Shown here piece by piece: positions 34,896-46,423 of a stretch of DNA of 64,000 nucleotides. Numbering within the stretch: position 1 is the stretch's first letter; each line of letters opens with the position of its first letter. A program made the translations under genes and the position numbers. Where the stretch lies: NCBI RefSeq assembly GCF_963576675.1, contig NC_088911.1, positions 86,457,256-86,521,255 of the forward strand. The letters are read 5' to 3'. The DNA is from Euphorbia lathyris (Eukaryota > Streptophyta > Magnoliopsida > Malpighiales > Euphorbiaceae). The notes beneath the pieces were generated by a model. It worked only from the letters and a program-made list of their open reading frames with translations. It was not told where the DNA came from and did no database searches.

Positions 34896-36739
34896 ATGCA
34901 CACCCGATCTAAAAGTGATTCTCTCGTACCTATTGATCTCGAAATTGAATGTACTCTTTGTAGGTTACATAGAGAGAGAATGGCAAATCTCAACGATGAA
35001 GCTAACTAGCCCGAGCTCAACCAATGGGGGTCGGAACAACCCATGAATAACGACCGTAATGGTGAAGGCAACGACACGCGTTCGATGTTGGAGATTCTTG
35101 CTCCACAACGTCCTCAAATCCGCCACGGAATCGTTGCCCCCACCATTTCGGCCGACACATTTGAAATAAAGCCTAGCATGATCCAATTAATCCAACAATT
35201 CGGTCAATTCGGAGGGGAACCCCATGAAAACCCTAACAAACACCTTGATAAATTTCTTATGTGTGCCGAAACTTCACGGCAAAATAATGTTCCGGTAGAC
35301 GCCGTCCAACTAAAACTTTTTCCTTTTTCCTTGACAGGACAAGCGTTGGAATGGTTGCGCTCATTAGAGGTGGGATCGATCACATCATGGAAGGAACTCG
35401 AAAAGGAATTCCTATCTTACTATTTCCCGCCCTCTAAAATGGTTAAATTGAGAAAAGATATCACTTCCTTTCGGCAACTTAGATACGAGGCCCTTCACTC
35501 AACTTGGGCTAGGTTCCGAAAACTGCTCCGAAACTGTCCCCATCACGACATCCCTAAGCATGATTTAGTAAGTACTTTTTATCATGGTCTAACACCGACT
35601 AATCGTGCAACTGTTGATTCTGCCGCAGGTGGGGATTTGTTTCGCAAATCGGCAAGCGAGGCATATGAGCTCATTCACGAATTAGCTAGGAAAAGCGTCT
35701 AATGGCAAGAAGATCGGCTTGCCAGATTCTCACAACACCAAACCTTTTCCGTAGAAGACGAAGCTCCCACCACCTTCATGATCGAAATGAATAAAAAATT
35801 GGACACCTTAATGGCGCAAATGAGCCTCCAAAACTCAGCACAAATCTTAATGTGCTCTCACTGTGGTGGTGGCCACCAAGGTAAGGATTGTCAAGCCAGT
35901 AGCCCTTTTGCCGGTGACTTCGAAAGCGTAAGTTATGTAGGGGGCAACAAAGGTATAATTCTCATCATAACTCTTATTCTAACACGCACGCTTTTCACCA
36001 CCATAACAATAACAATAACGGAAGGAGGCTTCAACACATGTCATCTTACGATAACGGGCGGAACGTGTTGAAGCCCCCGTCCGAACCCCTTGGTAAATTT
36101 GTGGGACAAGGGTTGGGCCAATCTCCTCTTGACCAAGAAGAAAAAAATTCACATTCTCCTAGCAATGCGCAAGACGCAATGGTAATTGATCTTCTTAAAG
36201 AAATATCTTCCCGTCTTGCTAACAACGAAGCATTTTGCAGGGACTTGGGACAGCAAGTGGCCCAATTAGGTCGCCAACAATAAGGGGGACAACATGGGTC
36301 TCCCCCGACTAGCACCGAACTAAACCCGAGACAAAGAGAATGGGAGACCGCACAAGCAATAACTATTCGTAGTGGTAAGGGTTTGGAACCACCGGTTCCA
36401 AAGGCGACCCCACAGGCTCCACAAGTAAGTAATGAACCGGAAGTGGTAAGCAACCCCGGTTCGGATCCAAAACACTCAACTTCCTCGGATAAGAATAAAA
36501 ACGTGTGTGACCCAATTAGAGCTTACGTACCAAAGCTCCCTTTTCCACAACGACTTAAAAAGGAAAAATTGGACCACCAATATGGCAAGTTTTTGGAAAT
36601 CTTTAAGAAACTTCATATTAACATTCCCCTTGCGGAAGCATTGGAGCAAATGCCCACATATGCGAAGTTTCTTAAAGAAATCCTCGCCAAAAAGAGGAAG
36701 TTGGATTATAATGAAACGGTAGCGCTCACGGAGGAATGA
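34896..36739 (+). pseudogene. Element B gag
   Basis: The start is the ATG at 34896 (MHTRSKSDSLVPID), in frame with the main gag block from 35043. Capsid motifs are HLDKFLMCAETS, LKLFPFSLTGQALEWL, FLSYYFPPSKMVKL and NCPHHDIPKHDLVSTFYHG. The zinc knuckle CSHCGGGHQGKDC is near 35852-35890. The C-terminal block has KLHINIPLAEALEQMPTYAK. Stops at 35007 (TAG), 35700 (TAA) and 36281 (TAA) all fit Gln codons changed by C to T; a frameshift lies near 35950. The next stop, TGA near 36737, fits a Cys codon instead. Confidence 0.9.
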
Positions 36740-37540
36740 TCCGCAATTATAACAAACAAACTCCCCCCTAAACTCAAGGATTTAGGTAGTTTTTCTATCC
36801 CTTGCACGATTGGAAATGTCGAGTTTAGAAGAGCTTTATGTGATTTAGGTGCTAGCATCAATCTAATGCCTTTATCTGTATTCAGGAAGCTCGGTTTGGG
36901 AGAGCCAAAGCCTACCAATATGACGCTCTAGTTGGCCGATAGATCCATTTCCCGGCCAAAAGGAGTAGTGGAGGATGTCTAAGTGAAAGTGGACAACTTC
37001 ATTTTCCCCGCCGATTTCGTAGTGCTCGATATGGCGGAAGACGACTCGGTACCAATCCTCCTAGGACGACCATTTCTTGCAACCGGTAGGACTCTCATTG
37101 ATGTCCACGAAGGTAAGCTCATCCTACGGTTGCAAGACGAAGAGGTAGAATTTAACGTGTACAATTCCATGAAATTTCCATCTAATACCTTGGCGGATTG
37201 TAACTTTTTAAATTCCGTAGACTCTATTGATCCTTTTGTTGGAGAATTTTGTGGTAGGGCTTTTGCGGAAACCTCTTCGGGAATAGGTGATAATGAGCAT
37301 TTGGATGAGGAGCCATTGAACAAGTCCTTTGAGTACTCCTCCGAAATAGAACGATGTCTGTTGGCAAGGAGCCGGTTTGAGGGTTTGGACCGAGATAGCA
37401 AAGCAAAGCCGAAGTCCTCTCTCGAGGAGCCTCCAACTTTGGAACTTAAACCCTTGCCTCCTAATTTCTTACCGGTTGTTATTTCTTCGCTTTTGACAGC
37501 AGAAATGGAGGAAGCACTAATCGCGGTGTTACAAAAACAC
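36740..37540 (+). pseudogene. Element B protease and linker
   Basis: Retropepsin-like protease with DLGASINLMP near 36845 and LLGRPFLATGRTLID near 37058. Stops at 36929 (TAG within MTL/LADR) and about 36978 (TAA) break it. It is followed by a variable linker of about 130 residues up to the RT start. Confidence 0.85.
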
Positions 37541-38349
37541 AAAGGCGCATTTGGGTGGACCATTCACGACATAAAAGGGATCAGCCCCACCATCTGCATA
37601 CACCGCATCTTTATGGAGGATAAAGTCAAGCCCTCCGTTCAGCCGCAACGACGGCTTAACCCCAATATGAAGGAGGTAGTGAAAGTCGAGGTAATCAAAA
37701 TCCTCGACGCAGGTATAATCTTCCTTATCTCTGACAGTCCATGGGTTAGCCCGGTCCAATGTGTCCCCAAAAAGGGAGGCACAACGGTGACGGAAAATGA
37801 TCAAGGGGAGTTAATCCCCACACGAAAAGTAACCGGGTGGCGAGTATGCATTGATTACAGAAAACTGAACGAAGCCACCCGAAAAGATCATTTCCCCTTG
37901 CCGTTCATCGACCAAATGTTGGAAAGAATGGTGGGTCATAAATTCTTTTGCACCCTCGATGGCTTATCCGGCTATATGCAAATTCCCGTTGATCCTTCGG
38001 ATCAAGAGAAAACGACATTCACTTGTCCGTATGGGACATTTGCATATAGGCGGATGCCGTTCGGGCTTTGTAATGCCCCCGCCACTTTTCAGTGATGCAT
38101 GACGGCTATATTCTCCGAAATGATTGAGGACTTCATGGAAGTCTTCATGGACGATTTTTCTGTTTTTGGGTCGTCCTTTGATATTTGTTTGAGCAATCTT
38201 GATAAAGTTCTCCAACGTTGTGAAGACACTAACCTCGCTCTTAGTTGGAAAAAGTGTCAATTTATGGTTCAAGATTGTATTGTTTTGGGACACAAGGTGT
38301 CCGGGGAGGGGATCGAGGTCGACCCGGCCAAGATCGAGGTAATTGAAAA
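37541..38349 (+). pseudogene. Element B reverse transcriptase, first part
   Basis: RT motifs are RRLNPNMKEVV, SPVQCVPKKGGTTV, GWRVCIDYRKLNEATRKDHF, TFTCPYGTFAYRRMPFGLCN and the catalytic box FMDDFSVFG at about 38140. TGA at 38093-38095 fits CGA to TGA. The frame is cut at 38349 by the solo LTR and resumes without loss at 40777. Confidence 0.92.
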
Positions 38350-40771
38350 TGTCACACCCGACCCTTCTTGACCTCAATCGGCATCGGGCGTGATAATAAA
38401 AGAGATCAAATCAACACTTAAGAGTCTCCAAATTATCCAAATATCATAAATCTCATACTTTTCAAGATTCTTCTTTGATAAATTTTAAAATAAATCCAAA
38501 TTCCTACTACATTAGCCATTTAAGAACCTCAACATATTTACCAACTTCATCATATTACACTTAAATACTAAAGTTCTAATAATAATTCTAACAATAAGCA
38601 ACAACTTCTGACCATCGCCTAATCGGTCGTTAACATTCTCTCTATCTTGTACTTGTTCACCTAAAAACATTAAAACATTTAAAAAGGTGAGACAAAAATC
38701 TCAGTAAGCAATTATCAACTACATAAAGTACTTATACTCAAAATAGCTATATATATATAGTTTAGTTTTCAAAATGCATCATATAAATTTCATATACTTA
38801 AAAATGAACACTTTATGGATTCAACCATAATAAAATAGTCAAATGACACTTTTAACAAAATCTGGAACTTAAAATATCAAGTTTGCTATCATTTCTCAAA
38901 ATGCCAAGCCTATTCAAAACGTAAATCACCGTATTAAAACACTTAATATAAAACTCATGTTCAAAATAGCTATATACATTTATTTGGTTAAAATCCCAAC
39001 TATACAAAAAAAATAGGTTTGCAATTAACCATTTACTCAAATCAACCGTAAATCAATAAATACTTCACAAATCGTATTTCGGTAAATACTTCATAAATCG
39101 TATATATTTCACAAACCGTATATCAATAAATAATTCGCAAACCGTATGTCAATAAATACTTCATAAATCATATCTCGATAAATACTTCATAAATTGTACC
39201 CCGATAAATACTTCATAAATCGTATCTCAATAAATACTTCACAAACCATATATCAATAAATAATTCGCAAACCGTATGTCAATAAATACTTCATAAATCA
39301 TATCTCGATAAATACTTCATAAATTGTACCCCGATAAATACTTCATAAATCGTATCTCAATAAATACTTCACAAACCGTATCCATCCGAGAGATAATCCC
39401 CGTATGTATCAATCCCCACAATATAATAGAATCGAGATATCTCATAATTTGTCTAGCCCGCATGGTCTTACTCAACACTTCTTTGCCATACCCGATAGGT
39501 CTTTCAACTGTGTACACAGGCCGTATTTCTCACTAAATACGGACTTTAATAAAAACCACCTATCCGGATTACCCTTGATGGATACTAAAAATATTATAAT
39601 TTCATAATATAATTTAAAATCAGAAATATATATATATCAAAATATATATAACTCATAAACAAACATCATAAAGTTTTATCAACACCCTTACTCAATCAAT
39701 TTCCAAAATATTCTATCATAAATCATTATTGTACTAAAATCATCAATAAATAATTTAAAAATATACTTTATTTCAATAAATCATAAATTCATCAAAATTG
39801 CAACTTTAACAATCTTTAATTAAAACTAAAATTTACTTTGAGAAATAAATTTATAGAAAATCGCTTATAATATATACTTATACTTGTGTTCATAAATCAA
39901 TTATCAATGGGTTTCTCAATACACTTCCATTTTTTTAAATTCAACTCTTCAAAATATCAAATCTTACACAAATAGTAATCAAATATAGTGAAAGTCATCA
40001 AAACAAAATCCAAATAATGTATACATAAATATATATTATATGTTGAAATTGACATGCAAATACATATATAATTACTTGAACTTAACTTTAAGCTCATGTT
40101 AACAACTAAATCATAGAAACTCCAATTAATCAAATGCATGTCAAAAATCACCACAAAAATTCAAATTTATGGTAAATATAGAGTTATACATATATATATA
40201 TACATAAAAACTTAAAAGGGTAGTTGATAATTACTTACTTTAGCACTAATTGAGAGAAAAACACATTAAGACCTCAAATCCACCACCATAATCTGCCTAG
40301 GTCGAATACTATGTAGGATTCTCCAAATCAAAATCACACCGACCACAATGTGTATTAGGATGTCTAGAAGCTACTGTAAAAAAATCAGCTCGATCCGACG
40401 GTTCAATCTCTAGATATCAGGGTTTGATCAAAGCTATGTGAAATTGGGTAAATGAAGAACAAGGAAAGAGATGATGGAGATGAATATGGGTTCATGTGAT
40501 GTGGAGCTCGAAATTTGCTCCTCCAATTCCCTAATATCCATGTCTAGTTTTGTGGGATTTTTGTTCCCAATGAGGGAAAATCTCCATTTTGATCCCTCTA
40601 AACTTTAACTTCTTTTAAAACTTACCCTAATCTTTTAATTTTACACTTAAAACATAAAATTGACCTCCAAACTATATCCATAATACTCAATTAACTCTCC
40701 AATCAATAAATAAATGTAATATAACCTTATATTATGGCATAATAACTAAAATTAGGGACACGAATGTGACA
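38350..40771 (+). mobile_element. Solo LTR inserted in RT of element B
   Basis: 2422 bp from TGTCACACCCGACCC to GAATGTGACA, flanked by GAAAA on both sides (38345-38349, 40772-40776). No coding region, PBS or PPT is inside, so it is a solo LTR or other non-coding LTR derivative. It is very AT-rich and contains a higher-order tandem repeat at about 39050-39380. Its first 35 bases resemble the minus-strand start of the small element at 58598-58950. Confidence 0.88.
39050..39380. repeat. Higher-order tandem repeat, 130 bp = 5 x 26 bp
   Basis: Units of about 26 bp of the form AATAAATACTTCATAAATCG. Five diverged units form a block that repeats with a 130-bp shift (compare 39121 and 39251, TATCAATAAATAATTCGC). 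Confidence 0.85.
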
Positions 40772-41400
40772 GAAAAACTACCTCCACCAATTAACGTAAA
40801 AGGAATTCGGAGCTTTTTAGGTCATGCGGGGTTCTATAGACGATTCATCAAAGACTTCTCTAAGATAGCAACCCCCTTGACCCAGCTCCTCATAAAGGAT
40901 GCAGAATTTAATTTTTCCGACCAATGTTTACTTGCGTTTAACACACTTAAGGATAAGTTAATTAATGCACCTATCATGGTGAAACCCGATTGGAACCTCC
41001 CCTTTGAATTGATGTGTGATGCGAATGATTTGGCTGTCGGTGCATGTTTGGGCCAACGGGTGGATAAACTCTTCCGCCCTATCTATTATGCGAGCAAAAC
41101 GCTCAATGAGGCCCAAAAAAAACTATTCCATCACGGAAAAGGAGATGCTTGCCGTTGTTTTTGCTTTCGATAAATTTAGGTCATATCTTGTGTTATCCAA
41201 AATTATCGTATACACTGACCACGCAGCTCTCAAGTACTTGATGACTAAGCAGGACGCCAAACCACGCTTGATACGGTGGATCCTACTCCTACAAGAATTC
41301 GACATCGAGATCAAAGATAAAAAAGGAGTGGAGAATGTTGTGGCCGACCATCTCTCTCGCTTACAAGGCGAGCAAGACGAATATCCGGAAGCTATTGAAA
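40772..41400 (+). pseudogene. Element B RT end and RNase H
   Basis: It continues RT with GIRSFLGHAGFYRRFIKDFS and goes into RNase H with LMCDANDLAVGACLGQR, IYYASKTLNEAQ, TEKEMLAVVFAFDKF, VYTDHAALKYL and the end VVADHLSRL. A one-base frameshift in an A run near 41115 separates the two halves. Confidence 0.92.
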
Positions 41401-42732
41401 TTAAGGAGACTTTTCCCGATGAAGCACTCTACGCGGTAACATCTTTCCCTTGGTATGCCGATATGGCAAACTTCAAAGCCGGTAATATTCTTCCCCCGCA
41501 CCTTACATATGAGCAGCGTAAGAAATTCTTTCACGATGCTAAGCATTACTTTTGGGAAGAACCCTATCTGTTCAAATCTTGTGCCGATAACATTATTCGT
41601 AGGTGTATACCGGAAGAAGAAGTTAATCATGTGCTCCATATGTGTCACACCCAAGAGCCGGGGGGGCCATTTTGGCCCTAGTCGAACAATGGCAAAAGTC
41701 TTACAATGTGGGTTTTATTGGCCTACTTTATCCAAAGATTCCCACAACTTCGTCAAATCATGTGACGCTTGTCAAAGGAGCGGAAACATTTCCCGAAAAC
41801 ATGAAATGCTCCAACAGGGAATCTTAGTTTGCGAACTTTTTGACGTATGGGGGATAGACTTCATGGGACCTTTCCCTAAGTCGCATGGCAACGCTTACAT
41901 CCTTGTAGCGGTTGATTATGTCTCCAAATGGGTAGAGGTCGTTGCCTTACCTTCAAACGACTCTAAAGTGGTAGGGAAATTCATAAAGAAAAACATTTTC
42001 ACTCGGTTCGGGACCCCTCGGACTATCATTAGCGACGGGGGATCCCACTTTTGCAACCGACAATTCAATCAACTCTTACTTAAATATGGGGTTGCACACC
42101 GAGTCTCTACACCCTACCACCCGCAAACTAGTGGGCAAGTTGAGGTTTCTAACCGCGAACTAAAACGCATCTTAGAAAAAACGGTTAACGCCTCTAGGAA
42201 AGACTGGAGCTTGAAGCTCGATGATGCTCTTTGGGCTTACCGCATGACGTTTAAAACGCCCATCGGGATGTCCCCCTATCGTCTAGTTTTTGGAAAGTCA
42301 TGTCATTTACCCGTAGAACTAGAACATAAAGCCTACTGGGCGCTGAAATTTTTAAATTTTGACATGCAGGCTGTAGGAGAACACCGCCTCCTCCAACTTA
42401 ATACTCTTGATGAACTCCGCTTGGGGTCATATGAAAATGCCAAACTCTATAAAGAACGTACCAAGCGGTGGCACGATAAGCATATCCAAATTCGGGAGTT
42501 CAACACGGGGGATCAAGTTCTCCTCTACAATTCTCGCCTCCGGTTATTCCCCGGAAAATTGAAAAGTCGGTGGTCGGGACCATACACTGTCGTCAACGTG
42601 CACCCCTCCGGAGCAATTGAAATCCAAGGTCCCGATAATGCAATCCTACGAGTCAATGGCCACCGCCTGAAGATATACCACGGCGGCGATTTTCTACAAC
42701 AAGGCGAAACCACACTCCTCGCACCACCTTAA
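41401..42732 (+). pseudogene. Element B integrase
   Basis: The HHCC domain is split by a one-base frameshift in a G run near 41660. The DDE core is [25 protein letters not shown] and [20 protein letters not shown]. The C-terminal domain has [20 protein letters not shown] and ends at the stop 42730-42732. From about 41700 to the stop the frame is open, so this is the best preserved coding segment in the window. Confidence 0.93.
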
Positions 42733-42884
42733 GCTTGCACATCACGAAGGAAAGTCGAGCTACTCCGACTCTAAACGTAGCATTGGTTTGACTCTTTCAA
42801 ACCCCCTGTATATCTGTTCAATTTTTACTTATTTTCTTTGTTTCGCATCCCAGCCACGGAAAGCCAAATCCCAAATCGACATTG

Positions 42885-43142
42885 TACGCGGGGCGTCTCC
42901 CTACGCACGCCTCGCGTATTTGTGTCTCTGATCCAAAATTCTATAAGGGAAATCATTTACGCAGGGCGTAACTCTTCTTACGCCCCGCGTCTGAATTCCT
43001 TTCCGTGGTTCCTACAGTTCAGGAACTCAAACACGCGGAGCGCCCCGTTACTGCGCCCCGCGTATTTGAGTCTCTGCCTAAAAAACACCACAAAACATAG
43101 TGGTTACGCGGGGCGCCCCTATGGGCGCGCCCCGCGTAACCC
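42885..43142. repeat. Four inverted pairs of the TACGC palindrome after B integrase
   Basis: Motif starts are 42885/42906, 42958/42979, 43032/43052 and 43105/43126. The pair offset is 20-21 bp and the pair-to-pair period is 73, 74, 73 bp. In each pair the first motif has a GGG-type centre and the second a CCC-type centre, so each pair forms one longer hairpin; the fourth (43103-43142) has near-perfect arms of about 18 bp. Confidence 0.92.
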
Positions 43143-44620
43143 CTGACCACTAAAGGTCCTCTTTTTTTTCACTTTATTTTTGTTTTTGTTTTTGTTTTCA
43201 TTTCTTTTTGCGACGCCCTTGGAATAGGCGTCATTTTAAAATAACGCGGAGGGACGTGCAACCCCGCACTTAACGTTTGTTTTGCACTACCAAAAACAAA
43301 AATAAAAATAAAATAAACGATAAAATAATTAAACTAATTTATTGACTCTCTTAAATTTTCTCAACACGCTATCCCTCCTTCGAAAATTAATTAAAGTTCC
43401 GTTATTTGTCGTCAAAAATAAAAGTGTCGGAACATAAAAGAATGATTCGATTAAGATATTTTAGTCTTGGTTTCGAAATTAGGGAATTTGTACAAAGCTT
43501 AGGTTAGTACTAAACTAAGACATTGAGTCTTAACCCAATTTTCATCTCCATAATGAACTTTGAAAAGGCAATAAAAACGGGATAGTTGAGAATTGAGCGA
43601 AAACTCGATAGTACACAATTTAAACCCGAATCTTTGTGAGGTATGTTTGAGCCTAAAAGAGTTCGTACGAGAACTCTAACTCTTTCACAATTTTTCGAGA
43701 GCTTTGACTTCACTCGACTCATAGAATTTGCATCCAATATCGGGTTAAGTACACTTATTTTTTGGTAAAAAGGCAATAGATGATAAACCGAACCCACTTA
43801 GGCTAATTTCTCTTAATTTCTTTTTCTCGTTTTCATTAAACATTAGGAAACCCCCTTGAGCCTATTAACCAACTTTTTTGTTAACACCCTCCTAACATGT
43901 AACCCCTTTTTTCCTCTTGTTCAAATTACCGCCATAATCAAGATTGCACCCGAATTACCCGAAATAAGTCACGGCCTTAGCAAATGAACACCATTAGCTC
44001 TCAAAATATTGTTTTTGTGCCTCTATCAAAACAACGGATACAATAAATAATGAGGAATTCTCAAAGCTCCACCCGAGCAATTTTGAAGTACATCTTGTAA
44101 AATTCGCCAATGCCAAAATAAGCAATGATGTGGTGCAATCAGAAAACGGTATTTTCGAACTCGAGTTTCCTTAAACTAACCACTAAAGAAGCTAGCCACA
44201 TTACAACCCCCCTCCGGGTTTATTTTTAATATTGTCTAACCACATTTTAAGAGGAAAAACCCGGATAAAAATGCAAATTCAACATGATCTCGAGTAAGTG
44301 CAAAGAAGAGCGATAAAACACCGACCCGCCTAGAAATTGAGCGTAAGAGCGAAATCCCTTGGTGAGGTACTATCGGATTCTCAAAAGATAATCAACCCCC
44401 ATTGATATTGCCTATTAAATCTTGATCATGGAGGTTTCGAACAAGTTTTTGTACTCAATTGTCGGCGTAGGTACTTACCGAAACCTTTGTACAAAACCAT
44501 AACTTTGAAATCACGCACTTGGCAAAACCAACCTTCGGTTTGTTTCTTAATTTTCTCAATCCCTTGTCTTTCGATTTCTTTTACTTGAGGACAAGTAAAA
44601 CTTTAAAGTCCGAGGAGGTT
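43143..44620 (+). other. 3' non-coding region and PPT of element B
   Basis: No sustained coding frame. It ends with ACTTGAGGACAAGTAAAAC and the polypurine tract GTCCGAGGAGGTT immediately before the 3' LTR. It takes the place of the extra ORF found in A and G1. Confidence 0.75.
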
Positions 44621-46418
44621 TGATAGGGGTATTTTACCCCTATCTTTTAGTGTGATTTACGGGATGATTTTGGATAAAATAAGTAAGTTTAATTGCAAAA
44701 ATAAAGTATTTTGAATAAATAAAGAAATAAAAATAAATCTCGTACTTTTAGTTTAATTCCCTCGTTTTTTATTAGTTTAGGAATTAAAAACGTCAAGCTA
44801 ACTCGGCTCTCAAGTGTTGTATTTCAGGTACAAGAAAGGAGCAAAAACCCACTTCATACGCGGGGCGTAGTAACCCTTACGCGGGGCGTGAAACATGATG
44901 CCAGAAATAATTGCCCTATCCGCAGGCACCATGTGGAACTGACTCAGCATACGCGGGGCGTATGCCATTTTACGCGGGGCGTATGACACATATCGGCAAT
45001 AATCGGCCTAATCATGAAAGTCAGACTGCATTGTCTCCCAGAGTCAACTAACCATACGCGGGGCGTATAAGGCAGTTCTTCAATGTAAAAAGATCAGAGA
45101 CACATTTGCGCGGGGCGTACTTCATCTACGCACGGCGTAAATACTCCAATTCTAGCAATAAAACTTCAGAGACTCAAACACGCGGGGCGTACTTCAGCTA
45201 CACAGGGCGTGTTTGGGAACAATTAGACACGGAATTGGTCCACATGCAGGAGATTTCTGAGGGAATGGGCACCTACGCGGGGCGTAAACCACCTTACGCG
45301 GGGCGTATCACGGGATTTCTGCACCAAATAATGTTGCTCCATGCTTGTGCTTTGTGAAATTACCAACTTGCCCTTGCTTGATGTCTATAAATAGATAGCT
45401 TTTGAACTTCATTATACACCAATTGCATACTAGAGAGCTATACTATACTCTTTTCTTTTCTTGTAATTTAGATTCAGATTTTTGTAGCTAAACTCTCCCC
45501 CTCGAGAGCTTGTTCGGTTGTTCCGGCGTTCCATCAAAGTTTCGCTCCATCATTCATCACTAAGCTCGAGAGTTCCACCTCCACGACCTAGGAGATGGCT
45601 TTGAGTCCGGTTAGCTAGTTCCAAGGGCGGATTCTCCCTTTTTACTTGCTAATTAGCTTGTACTCTTCCTATGTACTAGGCTTGGTTGCATTTCATCTAT
45701 ACACTTTCCATATTTATAATTTATGATTCATAATCTCTATTTCCCTTTACGTATTAATGTTTATTACTTGTTTTGATATTGATAATTGACTATTGTGTAG
45801 GAGCACGCGATTACCGCCGCCATCCGGGCTATCTTTAGGGAATTATATAGGTGTTTCCCTACCAGAAGTGACAAACCGGAAACCGTAGGAATTGACAAGC
45901 CACGGAACTTACGGGCCCTAATTTCTAGTTCCCCCGCATTAGACACGCCTTGACTAGGAATCACGTAGTCTAAGTACTTCACGGGTCGTTCCTACTACAT
46001 TTGGTCGTCTTTGCAAGAATAAACCATTATCCGTATACATTTAGAGTCGTTATCTATCGTGGTTATAACTTATCATACACGCCCCGCTTCATAGAGTTTT
46101 AGTTACACAAATCTGTGTCGCCAATAGTTAGGAATAGTGTGTAATTGTGTCTTACTTTACCCCAAGGTAATCACCGCTTAAATAACATACGAAACCGAGT
46201 CATCTAATACTTGTAATTATAAATCCCGTGGATTCGATACCCGGTCTTAACCGGATTATTACTTGATACGACGGGGTACACTTGCCCCTAAGTAGTCGTA
46301 GCGTCTAGTAGAGTTAAGAGCAATTTATAAAGACCAAATCCATAGACATAGCACATTCACCGCAATACACATTTAATCGTCATTAGAAAAGCTTTACACC
46401 TAGACTTTACGCGCATCA
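44621..46418 (+). repeat. 3' LTR of element B
   Basis: 1798 bp, TGATAGGGG to GCGCATCA. TATA box at 45386-45393. Palindrome array 44857-45307 with the same offsets as in the 5' LTR, except that one motif (the sixth) and 21 bp are missing. Confidence 0.95.
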
Positions 46419-46423
46419 CTACC

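Larger units (their letters stand above)
32925..46418 (+). mobile_element. Athila-type Ty3/gypsy element 'B'
   Basis: LTRs at 32925-34743 and 44621-46418 differ by a modest number of substitutions and one 21-bp indel. The 5-bp target duplication is CTACC. The plus strand reads LTR, PBS, gag, protease, RT (interrupted by a solo LTR), RNase H, integrase, palindrome array, long 3' region, PPT, LTR. There is no extra ORF. About 11 kb without the insertion. Confidence 0.96.
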
